This document shows, in pieces, positions 8,866 through 17,264 of a DNA stretch of 64,000 nucleotides. Position 1 is the first letter of the stretch; the number at the start of each line of letters is the position of its first letter. Origin of the DNA: Microcaldota archaeon (GTDB lineage Archaea; Micrarchaeota; Micrarchaeia; Micrarchaeales; CABMGC01); the NCBI GenBank assembly GCA_021792095.1, contig JAJYVH010000001.1, positions 124,001-188,000 on the forward strand, written 5' to 3'. The notes beneath the pieces were generated by a model that saw only the letters and a list, made by a program, of their open reading frames with translations, was not told the origin of the DNA and did not search any database. A program made the translations under genes and the position numbers.

Positions 8866-9435
8866 CTACACTATGCCCAGATAGTCCTTCAGCTTGCCCA
8901 CCACTCCGCTGCGCGGCTTCTGCGGCATCTGCGCCTCGCCCTGCTGCTCCCTCTCCTGCCTCTTTGCCTGGCCGCCCTGCGCGAAAGCCTTCTGCGCCTT
9001 CTGGTCCGGGACCGGCTTGACGCTGAGCCTCTCCTGCGCCTTGGGCTGCTGCCTGGCCATGTCCCCTATCCTCTTGAACACTCCCGAGCCAGATATCGCT
9101 ATCGACAGTATCTCGTCGAGCTGGCCCCTTTCCATCTCCTTCACGACCACAGCGTTGGCCGCGTTGCGCCTCGCGAGCTGGGCCTCCTCCGCTGTGTTGC
9201 AGACCGCGGCCACCACGCCCTCCTTCTTGTTCAGCGCTATCGAGACGGCCACCGGGTCCTTGGCCACCACCACTACCATCGCGTACGAGCCGGACGCGAG
9301 CTGGGCCGCAGCCGCTTCCGCGAGCTCCTGCGGAGCCGAAGCCGCTTCCTTGGCAGTGACGCTGTGCTGGCCCTCCAGCAGGCTGACTATGTCGTCCACA
9401 CCTCCGGGCACGTTGCTGAGCACAAGCACTTTCAT
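8866..9435 (-). CDS. RpiB/LacA/LacB-like protein (divergent)
   Basis: A 189-residue protein. The segment DPVAVSIALNKKEGVVAAVCNTAEEAQLARRNAAN..VVV resembles the central part of RpiB sugar-phosphate isomerases, where an anion-hole loop is followed by (N)K..G(I/V)RAA and the HNDAN strand. The usual RpiB N-terminal Asp-His stretch (DHAG) and the catalytic Cys-Gly-(S/T)-G loop are not visible; instead the protein begins MKVLVLSNVPGGVDD and ends in a Gln/Lys-rich tail of about 60 residues. It may be a catalytically dead or repurposed relative. ATG 9435 is chosen over an upstream extension because a TATA-like element lies about 30 bases upstream. It diverges from the eS26 gene. Confidence 0.5.
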   Translation of the reverse strand: MKVLVLSNVPGGVDDIVSLLEGQHSVTAKEAASAPQELAEAAAAQLASGSYAMVVVVAKDPVAVSIALNKKEGVVAAVCNTAEEAQLARRNAANAVVVKEMERGQLDEILSIAISGSGVFKRIGDMARQQPKAQERLSVKPVPDQKAQKAFAQGGQAKRQEREQQGEAQMPQKPRSGVVGKLKDYLGIV

Positions 9436-9463
9436 GAGATTCCCGAGCGAAATTGGGTAGCGA

Positions 9464-9478
9464 AGGTATAAGATATTA
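9464..9478. promoter_or_regulatory. Shared AT-rich promoter region between rpiB-like and rps26e genes
   Basis: AAGGTATAAGATATTA carries TATA-like elements readable in both directions. It is about 30 bases from ATG 9435 on the minus strand and about 35 bases from TTG 9507 on the plus strand, fitting short-leader transcripts both ways. Confidence 0.4.
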
Positions 9479-9506
9479 TGCTGGCATAAAAGCATGTGGT
9501 GCTAGA

Positions 9507-9734
9507 TTGAGAGGAAGAGAGATAGCAGTTACGTGCGATTCGTGCGGGAGGAAGGTGCCAAGGAACAAGGCAGTGGTGTACGAGAAGGCCGTGCGGTTCA
9601 GCACTGACATGCACACGGCCAACGACGTGAAGTTCTTCGCAAGGAAGAAGATCTATTACTGCATAAGCTGCGCGAAGCACAGGGGTATATTCGAGAGGAA
9701 GCGCGAGGAGGCCGCCAGGGCCCGGCGCTTCTGA
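9507..9734 (+). CDS. rps26e: Ribosomal protein eS26
   Basis: Small-subunit protein eS26, found in archaea and eukaryotes, which sits near the mRNA exit. The 75-residue product has the family zinc pair CDSCGRKVPRNKAVVYEK and, after STDMHTANDVKFFARKKI, YYCISCAKHRGIF, so all four Cys ligands are present. The tail is basic. TTG 9507 is chosen because it gives the compact MRGREIAVTCDSCG start and lies at a suitable distance from the TATA region at 9464; an in-frame ATG at 9453 would add 18 residues and would sit almost against the divergent gene. The next gene starts 6 bases after the stop. Confidence 0.88.
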   Translation: MRGREIAVTCDSCGRKVPRNKAVVYEKAVRFSTDMHTANDVKFFARKKIYYCISCAKHRGIFERKREEAARARRF

Positions 9735-9740
9735 GCCGGT

Positions 9741-10577
9741 GTGCGTTTGCCAGTCGACCCCAACGACATACTGATTTTCAAGATGCGCGGCGCAAAAGCG
9801 CAGAAAAAGCAGCGAGCTCCAGCCCTGGCCGCAAAGGGCTGGGCCGAGCCCGCCGTGCAGGCGGCGAAGGGGCCGGCGGCGCAGACCGCAAGGCAGGAGA
9901 ACAGGCCCGTCTTCGCTCCGAGGCCAGAGGCCACCAAACCTTGGGTTGCTGCGCCAGCTCCGGTAGCGGAGCCTGAACCTGTTCCGGAGCAGGTGCAGAT
10001 ACCGGAGATGCCGGTCCAGCAGGAAACGCCGCTCAGCGAGGACGAGGAGGAGAGGCTGCGCGAGATACAGAACCTCGAGGACATGGCGCTGTACGCCGCG
10101 CCAGTCGGCGGGCTCCAGACAGGCAGCTTGCGCCCGAACACGCTCATCCAGCTGGCCGGGGCGCTGTTCATAGCCAACGCAGTGCTCTTCGCCTACTTCA
10201 TACTGCCCCAGTCGTCGTTCGTGCTCGGCTACGCGTCGAGCATAGGCATGGGCGCATTCCTCGCATCCTTGAACTACCAGTACGGCTCCACGCTCGTCAA
10301 CATCGCCCTAGTGGTCATCAGCGCAGCCAGCGGGGTGCTTATACTGGCTAACCTAAGGAGGAGCCACCTGCTTGGCGGCACAGCCGGAGCTATGCTGCTG
10401 CTGATACTTAGCTACGAATACCTGAACAGCAGCGCGCCGTACCTGCTGCTCGTAACCATATTCTCGTTCGTGAGCATCGCGGCGCTCGTCTATGCCAGGA
10501 TGAGCGCTGTTGTGGCGGCCGAGGGCGAAACGCAGGCTGCGGTGCAGATAAACTGGCCAAGGATAGAGACGTTCTGA
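9741..10577 (+). CDS. Membrane protein with Ala/Pro-rich cytoplasmic N-terminus, unknown function
   Basis: Not recognised. The first 125 residues or so are rich in Ala, Pro, Gln and Glu (for example PAPVAEPEPVPEQVQIPEM), with basic stretches near the start, and end in the acidic EDEEERLREIQNLEDM. The second half holds about five membrane segments (such as LAGALFIANAVLFAYFIL, IALVVISAASGVLILA, AMLLLILSYEYL, LLVTIFSFVSIAALVYA). GTG 9741 follows the eS26 stop by six bases; TTG 9747 is an alternative. The position suggests co-transcription with the ribosomal gene, but the role cannot be inferred. The stop is followed by a convergent small gene. Confidence 0.65.
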   Translation: MRLPVDPNDILIFKMRGAKAQKKQRAPALAAKGWAEPAVQAAKGPAAQTARQENRPVFAPRPEATKPWVAAPAPVAEPEPVPEQVQIPEMPVQQETPLSEDEEERLREIQNLEDMALYAAPVGGLQTGSLRPNTLIQLAGALFIANAVLFAYFILPQSSFVLGYASSIGMGAFLASLNYQYGSTLVNIALVVISAASGVLILANLRRSHLLGGTAGAMLLLILSYEYLNSSAPYLLLVTIFSFVSIAALVYARMSAVVAAEGETQAAVQINWPRIETF

Positions 10578-10596
10578 AAAGCGTGGGCCCGCGGGC

Positions 10597-10860
10597 TCAC
10601 TTCCTGCTGCGCTTCTTGCGCTGCATCTTCCTCTTTTGGGCGCGGGGCCCGGGCACGGAGCCCTGCTGCATCCTTTCGCTCCTTCCCCCTTCGTCGAGCA
10701 GCTCGGCCACGTGCGATTCGTCGGTGGGCCTGCTCTCGCCCGCGCTGTCCAGTATGGCCTGGCTCTGCATGCCGCCCAGCTTCAGCATCTCCCTGAGCCT
10801 CTGCATGCGCCTCAGCGCCTCGAGCTTCTTGCTCGCAGACTGCTTAACCTTGCCTGCCAT
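10597..10860 (-). CDS. Small basic protein, unknown function
   Basis: An 87-residue protein starting at ATG 10860 (MAGKVKQSASKKLEALRRMQRLREMLKLGG). The N-terminal half looks like a single amphipathic helix; the middle is acidic (DESHVAELLDEGG); the end is strongly basic (PRAQKRKMQRKKRSRK), as in nucleic-acid-binding tails. No family is recognised. The frame remains open upstream, but that extension would run into the divergent helicase gene. The 50-base gap between the two starts holds TATA-like CTTAAATAG (10871-10879) and GTTTAAATT (10893-10901), likely serving both genes. Confidence 0.5.
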   Translation of the reverse strand: MAGKVKQSASKKLEALRRMQRLREMLKLGGMQSQAILDSAGESRPTDESHVAELLDEGGRSERMQQGSVPGPRAQKRKMQRKKRSRK

Positions 10861-10909
10861 CCTGATCGGGCTTAAATAGTTGTAGCAGCAATGTTTAAAT
10901 TCCAACCGC

Positions 10910-13588
10910 ATGGGGGTGTCCTTGACGATACAACGCTGGGAAAAGCCGTTCGGCAGGGAGGAGAGCCTCTCGAGCCTCAATTTCTACATAAAGGACTGGT
11001 TCCTGAAGCACTACAAGGAGCCCACGCCCCCGCAGCTCTACTCCTTCAAGCTGATAAGGGAGCACAGGAACCTGCTCATCACCGCGCCGACGGGCAGCGG
11101 CAAGACGTTCTCGGCGTTCATGAGCATACTGAGCGAGCTCATGGACATGGCGGAGGCGGGCAGTCTCGAGGACAAGGTGTACTGCGTGTACATATCGCCG
11201 CTCAAGGCGCTGAACAACGACATATACAGGAACCTGAACAAGCCGCTTGATGACATATACTCGAAGCTGGGCGCGTCCGTGCCCCGGATAAGCGTCGGCA
11301 TAAGGACCGGGGACACGACGCAGCAGGAGAGGCAGAAGATGCTGAGGAAGCCGCCCAACATACTCGTGACCACGCCAGAGAGCCTCGCCATACTGCTGAA
11401 CTCGGAGAGGTTTATGGAGAACATGAAGAGCGTGAGGTACGTGGTGATAGACGAGATGCACGAGCTGGCGAACAACAAGCGCGGCGTCCACCTCTCGCTC
11501 TCGCTCGAACGCCTCGGCGCGCTGATAGGCACCGACTTCCTCAGGGTGGGCCTGGGCGCGACGCTGCACCCGCTCGAGCTCGCCGCCAGGTTCCTAGTGG
11601 GCTACAGGAACGGCACCGAGGAGAGGGACTGCTACATAATAGACGCCACGTGGGACAAGAGGATGGAGTACAAGACGCTCTGCCCCGTGCCCGACATAGT
11701 CAACGCCACCGACAGGCGCATAGACACCGCGATCTACGCCACGCTGGACAGGATAATAAAGAGGAACAGGACCACGCTCATATTCACGAACACGAGGAGC
11801 GGGACGGAGCGGGTGGTGTACAACCTGAGGCGCAGGTTCAAGTACGGAGAGGAGCACATAGCGGCGCACCATGGCTCGCTCTCGCGGGAGGCCAGGCTGG
11901 ACGTAGAGGAGCTGCTGAAGAGGGGCAAGCTCAAGTGCGTCGTGTCCTCCACGAGCCTGGAGCTCGGCATAGACATAGGCTCGATAGACAACGTGGTGCA
12001 GCTCGGCTCCCCGAAGAGCGTGACCAGGGCCATACAGCGCATCGGCAGGAGCGGGCACAGCTTCCAGGACGTGGCAACAGGCGAGATAGTGGCCATAAAC
12101 CGCGACGACCTGGTCGAGTGCGCTGTCATGCTGGGCGCGGCCAGGGACAGGAGGCTCGACTCGTTCTCGGTGCCCACCAACGCGCTCGACGTGCTGGCGC
12201 AGCACATCGTTGGCATGGCGCTCACCAAGAAGTGGAAGGTGGACGAGGCCTTCGGCCTCGTGAGGCAGGCCTATCCGTACCACAACCTCGACAGGAAGGA
12301 CTTCGTGATGCTCATAGAGTACCTCTCGGGCAGCTACGTGGGCCTCGAGAGCAGGCGGGTCTACGGCAAGATCTGGTACGACGCCAACGAGGACGCGTTC
12401 GGCAGGCGCGGGAAGCTCACGAAGCTCATCTACTACCTCAACCTCGGCACTATACCGGACGAGGTGTCCGTAGGCGTCTACGAGCCGAACGGCAGGAGGA
12501 TAGGCAGCATACAGGAGGAGTTCCTCTCCAGGCTGAAGCCTGGCGACATCTTCGTGCTCGGGGGCAGGCTCTACAGGTTCGACCACTCGAGGGAGATGCG
12601 GGCATACGTGAACAGGGCGGAGAGCAAGACGCCGACCATACCGCCGTGGTACTCTGAGACGCTGCCGCTGAGCTACGAACTCGCGCTGGAGATAGGCAGG
12701 TTCAGGCGCGAGCTCGCCGACGCGCTGGCGGAGCGCGTGGGCGGCGCCAAGGGAATAGCGAAAACAATAGGCAAGAAGGCCATAGAGCCCGGAAGCGAGG
12801 CGGAGAGGATACTCGACGCGCTGCCTGCCGACGCGAACACGAAGAACTCGATACTGCAGTACTTCGAGGAGCAGCTGCTCTTCGCGAAGCGGGTGCCGAA
12901 CGACAGGCTGCTGCTCATAGAGAAGACAGCCGATAAGGAGAAGGAGAGGCTGTACCTAATATTTCACTGCCTCTACGGCAGGCGCGCCAACGACGTGCTC
13001 TCGAGGCTCTTCGCTCTTGAGCTGAGCGACGCATTCAACGCCGACATAGGCATATTCGTCAACGACAACGGCTTCGTGCTGACCCTGGATTCAGGAATAG
13101 GGATAGGGAAGGACGACCTGGAGAAGCTCGTCGCAAGCGTAGCGTCCAGCGACGCGCAGCGCATAATCAGGCGCAACATAAGGCGCAGCGAGATGATGAA
13201 GCGCAGGTTCAGGCACGTGGCCGTCAGGAGCTTCATGGTGCTAAGGAACTACAAGGGCAGGCAGATAAGCATCAAGAGGCAGCAGATCAACTCGGAGACG
13301 CTGCTCAGCGCGGCCGAGGAGATTAGCCCCGATTTCCCTGTGCTGAAGGAAACGTACAGGGAGATAATGGAGGACGTGATGGACATGCAGCGCGCCAAGG
13401 AGATACTGCGCAAGCTGCGGGAGGGCGAAATAAAACACGACATAATAGAGACGCCGATGCCCTCGCCATTCTCGCACACCCTGATAACGTTCGGCGAGGC
13501 GGACGTGGTGATGATGAAGGACAGGAGGAGGCACCTCAGGGAGCTTCACAAGCACGTGCTGGAGCAGATAAGGAAGAGGTATGCGTGA
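10910..13588 (+). CDS. lhr: Lhr-type DEAD/DEAH ATP-dependent helicase
   Basis: The 892-residue protein belongs to the large superfamily 2 Lhr group. Seen motifs: Walker A TAPTGSGKTFSAF, motif Ib region TTPESLA, Walker B VVIDEMHEL, motif III LGATLHPLELAA, motif IV LIFTNTRSGTE, and motif VI QRIGRSGHS. The C-terminal half contains the winged-helix and Lhr-specific domains. Lhr helicases remodel DNA or RNA-DNA forks in recombination and repair. The stop overlaps the next gene, a phosphoesterase that is the known Lhr partner, so the two form an operon. Start choice is uncertain: ATG 10910, GTG 10916 and TTG 10922 are in frame, and the TATA at 10893-10901 would suit TTG 10922 as leaderless. Confidence 0.93.
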   Translation: MGVSLTIQRWEKPFGREESLSSLNFYIKDWFLKHYKEPTPPQLYSFKLIREHRNLLITAPTGSGKTFSAFMSILSELMDMAEAGSLEDKVYCVYISPLKALNNDIYRNLNKPLDDIYSKLGASVPRISVGIRTGDTTQQERQKMLRKPPNILVTTPESLAILLNSERFMENMKSVRYVVIDEMHELANNKRGVHLSLSLERLGALIGTDFLRVGLGATLHPLELAARFLVGYRNGTEERDCYIIDATWDKRMEYKTLCPVPDIVNATDRRIDTAIYATLDRIIKRNRTTLIFTNTRSGTERVVYNLRRRFKYGEEHIAAHHGSLSREARLDVEELLKRGKLKCVVSSTSLELGIDIGSIDNVVQLGSPKSVTRAIQRIGRSGHSFQDVATGEIVAINRDDLVECAVMLGAARDRRLDSFSVPTNALDVLAQHIVGMALTKKWKVDEAFGLVRQAYPYHNLDRKDFVMLIEYLSGSYVGLESRRVYGKIWYDANEDAFGRRGKLTKLIYYLNLGTIPDEVSVGVYEPNGRRIGSIQEEFLSRLKPGDIFVLGGRLYRFDHSREMRAYVNRAESKTPTIPPWYSETLPLSYELALEIGRFRRELADALAERVGGAKGIAKTIGKKAIEPGSEAERILDALPADANTKNSILQYFEEQLLFAKRVPNDRLLLIEKTADKEKERLYLIFHCLYGRRANDVLSRLFALELSDAFNADIGIFVNDNGFVLTLDSGIGIGKDDLEKLVASVASSDAQRIIRRNIRRSEMMKRRFRHVAVRSFMVLRNYKGRQISIKRQQINSETLLSAAEEISPDFPVLKETYREIMEDVMDMQRAKEILRKLREGEIKHDIIETPMPSPFSHTLITFGEADVVMMKDRRRHLRELHKHVLEQIRKRYA

Positions 13589-14331
13589 TGCGCCTGACCG
13601 CCGACCTGGAGATCGTCGACGGGCTGCCCGTCATGCACATAAGATCGCTGGGCGCGCTAGCCTGCGCTGACCTCCACCTGGGCTACGAGGGCGTCATGGC
13701 CAGCAGGGGCGGCTTCATACCCAAGATAAACCTGAAGCGGATAAAGGAAACGCTGGGCATCGCCGCGCGCAAGACGGGGGCCAGGAGCATCATAGTGGAC
13801 GGAGACATAAAGAACGAGTTCAGCGAGGTGCACGCTGAGGAATTCAACGAGTTCAGGGAGCTCATGCATTTCCTGAAGGAGGAACTGCGCATGAAGGGGC
13901 TCTTCCTGGTTAAGGGCAACCACGACAACTTCGTGGACAGGCTGAGGCAGGCGCTTGGCTTCGAGCTCTACAGGCAGGAAGCCGAGATAGGCGACTACGT
14001 CTTCTTCCACGGCGAAGAGCTGCCGGAGAGCAAAGCAAAGAAGACATTCGTAATGGGGCACCTGCACCCGGCGATAGCTGTCTACAACAAAGTGGGAGTG
14101 AAGGAGAAGCTGCCGTGCTTCCTATCTGGCAAGATGAGCGATGGAAGGGAGATAGTGGTGCTGCCCGCCATGAACAGCTTCGCAGGAGGGGTGGAGGTGA
14201 ACCGCGACGACCCGAGCGACATAGCGCCCGTATTCAGCAAGATGCTTGACGTGAACGGGATGCGCGCCTACTGCTTCGGGGAAGGCGAAACCTACGACTT
14301 CGGGAAGGTGGGACAACTAAGGCACGTGTAA
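13588..14331 (+). CDS. Lhr-associated calcineurin-like phosphoesterase (COG1407 type)
   Basis: A 247-residue metallophosphoesterase. Metal-binding motifs occur in order: ADLHLGYEG, VDGDIKNEF, VKGNHDNF, FHGEELP and MGHLHPAI; the second has Asp-Ile-Lys where many relatives have Asp-x-Lys/His. This family (ICC-like, COG1407) is commonly found next to Lhr helicase genes in archaea and next to DEXH helicase and ligase genes in bacteria, where PdeM-like enzymes process RNA or DNA ends; acting with the helicase in repair is the likely role. ATG 13588 overlaps the helicase stop TGA by one base, so translation is probably coupled. GTG 13585 is possible but adds only one residue. Confidence 0.87.
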   Translation: MRLTADLEIVDGLPVMHIRSLGALACADLHLGYEGVMASRGGFIPKINLKRIKETLGIAARKTGARSIIVDGDIKNEFSEVHAEEFNEFRELMHFLKEELRMKGLFLVKGNHDNFVDRLRQALGFELYRQEAEIGDYVFFHGEELPESKAKKTFVMGHLHPAIAVYNKVGVKEKLPCFLSGKMSDGREIVVLPAMNSFAGGVEVNRDDPSDIAPVFSKMLDVNGMRAYCFGEGETYDFGKVGQLRHV

Positions 14332-14769
14332 TTATATCCGTCCAATCCTTGACTCGTTATACTTTTTCTCGGCCTCTTGTATTTTTTGGAGCTCGGCCAA
14401 GTCTGAATCCGATATAGAACCGTCGCTGACCGCTATCTTCTCTATCGTCTTACGCATATCCGGCAGCAAAATGTCGCCAATATAGTATGGGCCTACCTGT
14501 GTTGGCTGCTTTGTGTGTGAATTGTCTGCGGCTTGGCTCTGTTCGGCCAGGGGCGCATTATGCTTTTTTTCTGCCCTGTGTATTTCTCGGAGTTGGGATA
14601 AGTCTGCCTCAGACATAAGGCCGCTCTCAACCGCCTTCGCCTCTATCGATTCGCGCATCCTTCTAGATAAAGCCTCACCAGTATAGTATGGGCCTACCTG
14701 TGTTGGCTGATCCGAGTGTGGATTGCCTACAACCTTGTAATTCCACGAGTCTGGTTTGGTTTTGGGCAT
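14332..14769 (-). CDS. Two-repeat protein with QPTQVGPYY motifs, unknown family
   Basis: A 145-residue protein made of two copies of one unit. Unit 1 runs from HSDQPTQVGPYYTGEAL to REIHRAEKKHN; unit 2 from HTKQPTQVGPYYIGDIL to QKIQEAEKKYN. Each has a QPTQVGPYY start, a helix with basic residues (RRMRESIEAKA / PDMRKTIEKIA), an acidic turn (MSEADLSQLREI / ISDSDLAELQKI) and a charged end. The DNA repeats with a 201-base period, and 28 bases are identical (14481-14508 and 14682-14709). There is no signal peptide or membrane segment. ATG 14769 is preceded by an AGGTGA ribosome site. It diverges from the RNase H gene, sharing an AT-rich promoter. No function is recognised; the short helical units suggest protein or nucleic acid binding. 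Confidence 0.7.
   Translation of the reverse strand: MPKTKPDSWNYKVVGNPHSDQPTQVGPYYTGEALSRRMRESIEAKAVESGLMSEADLSQLREIHRAEKKHNAPLAEQSQAADNSHTKQPTQVGPYYIGDILLPDMRKTIEKIAVSDGSISDSDLAELQKIQEAEKKYNESRIGRI
14481..14709. repeat. Internal DNA duplication in the QPTQVGPYY gene
   Basis: The segments 14481-14508 and 14682-14709 are identical over 28 bases and are spaced 201 bases (67 codons) apart. The rest of the two units has diverged at DNA level but keeps the protein pattern, so the duplication is old and the GPYY core is under stronger constraint or was homogenised. Confidence 0.8.
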
Positions 14770-14810
14770 ACGGTCACCTGCTGCTACCAATTTCCACTAA
14801 GTTTGCATCA

Positions 14811-14832
14811 TATATAAATATTGTGTTTAATA
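14811..14832. promoter_or_regulatory. Divergent TATA promoter (RNase HI / QPTQVGPYY gene)
   Basis: TATATAAATA at 14811-14820 and TTTAATA at 14826-14832 lie between the two divergent genes. The first is about 40 bases from ATG 14769 (minus) and 32 from ATG 14852 (plus); the second is about 23 bases from ATG 14852, fitting a leaderless RNase H mRNA. Confidence 0.5.
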
Positions 14833-14851
14833 GCCAAGAAGGCGGCGCGCA

Positions 14852-15286
14852 ATGAAACTCTTCGCATACACGGACGGCGCATCGCGGGGCAATCCCGGAA
14901 GGGGAGCCTCGGGCTACCTCATACTCGATGCATCCCACAAGGCGCTCGCACACAACGCCTTTGCAGACGGCGTGTGCACCAACAACGTGGCCGAGTACAA
15001 GGCTATAATCGCCGCCCTGAGGAAGGCGCTGAACCTGGGATGCGACCACATAGTGCTCTCTTCGGACAGCAAGCTCGCGATAAACCAACTGTCCGGAAAC
15101 TACAAGGTGAAGGACAAGACGCTGAAGCAGCTCAACTCCGAGGCCAAAACGCTCCTGGCAAGGTTCGCGAAACGCGAACTGCTCAACGTGCCAAGGGAGA
15201 ACAGGCACGTTAGCGAGGTCGACAGGGAGCTCAACGAGCTCTTGGATGCCGAAGAGAAAAAGGCAGCGCTTCAAACCAAGCTATAA
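14852..15286 (+). CDS. rnhA: Ribonuclease HI-type protein
   Basis: A 144-residue RNase H fold enzyme that cuts RNA in RNA-DNA hybrids. Catalytic acids are present: YTDGASRGNPG (Asp8), NNVAEYKA (Glu), LSSDSKLAINQL (Asp), and EVDRELNELLD (last Asp). The SRGNPG turn and NNVAEY motif mark the archaeal/bacterial short RNase HI group lacking the basic protrusion. The C-terminus is a charged helix. The gene starts about 23 bases after TTTAATA, so it is probably leaderless. The window also encodes RNase HII (37447), so the organism seems to have both types. Confidence 0.92.
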   Translation: MKLFAYTDGASRGNPGRGASGYLILDASHKALAHNAFADGVCTNNVAEYKAIIAALRKALNLGCDHIVLSSDSKLAINQLSGNYKVKDKTLKQLNSEAKTLLARFAKRELLNVPRENRHVSEVDRELNELLDAEEKKAALQTKL

Positions 15287-15330
15287 ATATAGAAACCTGA
15301 CATTCAATACTGTAAGAACAAGGCATACGC

Positions 15331-16818
15331 ATGGCTGCAGGAAAGGGGAAGGCCGACATCAAGCAGGTGAACGTACCCACGCCTGAGGCGAAGGAGGTCT
15401 ACGACCAGGCGGGCAAGTTCTTCGAGGAGAACAAGTTCGACGAAGCCATAGAGGCGTACGGCAGGGCCATAGATGCGTACGCAGAATACTCGAGCGCATA
15501 CTTCAACCGTGCGCTGTCTTACGCGCTGATAGGCCAGTACGACAAGGCCACCAATGACGCCATGAAGGTCATGGAGCTGGAGCCCGATGCCGCTGATGCA
15601 CCCTACGTGATGGGCATAATAAGCGAATACCAGCACGACTTCGAGGGAGCAAAGGAGTGGTACACGAAGTCGCTAAAGAACAACCCGGGCTACTCGCAGG
15701 CCAAGCAGCGAATGGACGGCCTAGCGGATAAGATGAAGGCCGAGGCGTCGCCCGCAAAGGCGAAGGCTGGCCAGGCAGCTTCTACAGAGACAGTGATAGA
15801 GGAGGGACAGATAAAGCAGGTCAAGATGTTCACTTCCAACACCACGCTCAATGACGTCGTGGGCATGAAGGATCAGAAGGAGCTCATCCATGACAACATA
15901 ATACTCGCGCTAAACAAGCCGGAGCTGCTGAGGGCGTACGGCAAGAAACTGGGGCTCGGTGTGGTCTTTTACGGCCCGCCTGGATGCGGCAAGACATACA
16001 TAGTGAAAGCGATAGCAGGGGAGACAAAGGCGCACTTCATACCAATGAACATAAACCAGATAGTGGACATGTGGTCCGGAAACACTGAGAAGAACATGCA
16101 CGCTATATTCGAACAGGCGAGGAAGGCAGTGCCTTGCATAGTCTTCGCAGACGAGATCGATGCGCTGGGCAGCAAGAGAGAAGGGGAGGGCAGCCAGCAG
16201 AACACGATGAGGCTTGCTGTCAACCAGTTTCTGCAGGAGCTCGACGGCCTCGAGGAGAGGCCAGAGGGCATATTCGTCATAGGCGCAACGAACCAGCCGT
16301 GGGACATGGACCCTGCGCTGAAGAGGCCCGGCAGGTTCGGGGACTCCGTATACTTCCCCGCTCCGGATTACGGCACTAGGATTGCAGCGTTCAAGTACAA
16401 CACCAAGAAGATGCCGCTCGCAAAGCGCACGAGCTACGGCAGGCTCGCAAGGGCCACGATGGGCTTCTCGCAGGCCGACATATTCGACATCTGCGACAAG
16501 ACTGCGCTTAAGGTGGCCGTAGAGGAGGACAAAACAGGCAGGAAGAGGCAGATACGCACTGGCGACTTCATAGCCATAATAAAGAAGAGGAGCAGCTCGC
16601 TCGACGAATGGTACGGCATGATGAAGAAGGAAGTGATAAGCAAGACGGAGACACAGATAGTGGACGGCAAGAAGACGCAGGTGGAGAAGGAGGGCAAGCT
16701 TACACCGGAGGAGAAGCAGCGCTACAAGCCTATGGTAAAGGACATAAAGAGGAACCTGAACCCGTTCAACATGTTCATGAAGAAGTTCATGCGCGCTTTC
16801 GCGCTGTACCTGTTCTGA
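15331..16818 (+). CDS. TPR-AAA+ ATPase
   Basis: A 495-residue fusion. Residues about 20-135 form three tetratricopeptide repeats (AGKFFEENKFDEAIEAYGRAI, AYFNRALSYALIGQYDKA, YVMGIISEYQHDFEGAKEWY). After an Ala/Lys linker comes an AAA+ module with Walker A GPPGCGKT (residues 215-222), a WSGNTEKN pore-like loop, Walker B CIVFADEID, sensor 1 GATNQPW and arginine finger RPGRFGD. The C-terminus is basic and ends in NMFMKKFMRAFALYLF, a hydrophobic or amphipathic end that may touch membrane. The architecture recalls Vps4/p97-type remodelling ATPases with a substrate-binding N-domain, but no direct orthologue is recognised. A small membrane protein is encoded 47 bases downstream. Confidence 0.85.
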   Translation: MAAGKGKADIKQVNVPTPEAKEVYDQAGKFFEENKFDEAIEAYGRAIDAYAEYSSAYFNRALSYALIGQYDKATNDAMKVMELEPDAADAPYVMGIISEYQHDFEGAKEWYTKSLKNNPGYSQAKQRMDGLADKMKAEASPAKAKAGQAASTETVIEEGQIKQVKMFTSNTTLNDVVGMKDQKELIHDNIILALNKPELLRAYGKKLGLGVVFYGPPGCGKTYIVKAIAGETKAHFIPMNINQIVDMWSGNTEKNMHAIFEQARKAVPCIVFADEIDALGSKREGEGSQQNTMRLAVNQFLQELDGLEERPEGIFVIGATNQPWDMDPALKRPGRFGDSVYFPAPDYGTRIAAFKYNTKKMPLAKRTSYGRLARATMGFSQADIFDICDKTALKVAVEEDKTGRKRQIRTGDFIAIIKKRSSSLDEWYGMMKKEVISKTETQIVDGKKTQVEKEGKLTPEEKQRYKPMVKDIKRNLNPFNMFMKKFMRAFALYLF

Positions 16819-16865
16819 AACAAACACCTCAAAAACATTGCATGACCCACAGTCTTGGTAATGCA

Positions 16866-17114
16866 ATGGCATCGAAAGAAACGCCTGGAAAGGGCGCAGA
16901 GGTTAGGAAAAAGACACTAGGCAACATAGTGGCGCTGGTCACAACAGCGTTCGGGCTGGTGGCCGCACTGGCATGGAACACTGCCATACAGACCATCTTC
17001 ACCACGGCCTTCGGAAAGCAGACGACGATAGTGGCGATGCTGAGCTACGCGTTGATCGTTACAGTGATAGCCGTTGTGGTAACGACATACCTTTCAAAGC
17101 TTGCAGAGAAATAG
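16866..17114 (+). CDS. Small two-helix membrane protein (DUF5654-like)
   Basis: An 82-residue protein with a Lys/Arg-rich N-terminus and two membrane segments: NIVALVTTAFGLVAALAWN followed by AIQTIFTTAFGKQ, and ATG-distal VAMLSYALIVTVIAVVVTTYL ending LSKLAEK. The AFGLVAALAWNxAI pattern fits, from memory, the archaeal DUF5654 family of unknown function. It lies just after the TPR-AAA gene on the same strand, so the ATPase could act on, or be anchored by, this protein (inference). ATG 16842 is an in-frame alternative start adding eight residues (MTHSLGNA). Confidence 0.72.
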   Translation: MASKETPGKGAEVRKKTLGNIVALVTTAFGLVAALAWNTAIQTIFTTAFGKQTTIVAMLSYALIVTVIAVVVTTYLSKLAEK

Positions 17115-17264
17115 TGGCTGCACGCATTTATGGCGTGGCCGAGCGCCTTGTCTGACGCCAGGGGAGGCATTACATCGGGGCATACTACAGTGGTTACATG
17201 GTAAACCCGAGAGCACGCATATTATTATTTTGAAGCAGATACACTGGAGAATAAAGGGGTGGAC

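Noticed and set aside
17131..17200. tRNA-like start (GGCGTGGCCGAGC) after the DUF5654-like gene
   Set aside because: No anticodon arm, T-loop or matching acceptor 3' strand could be found within 100 bases.
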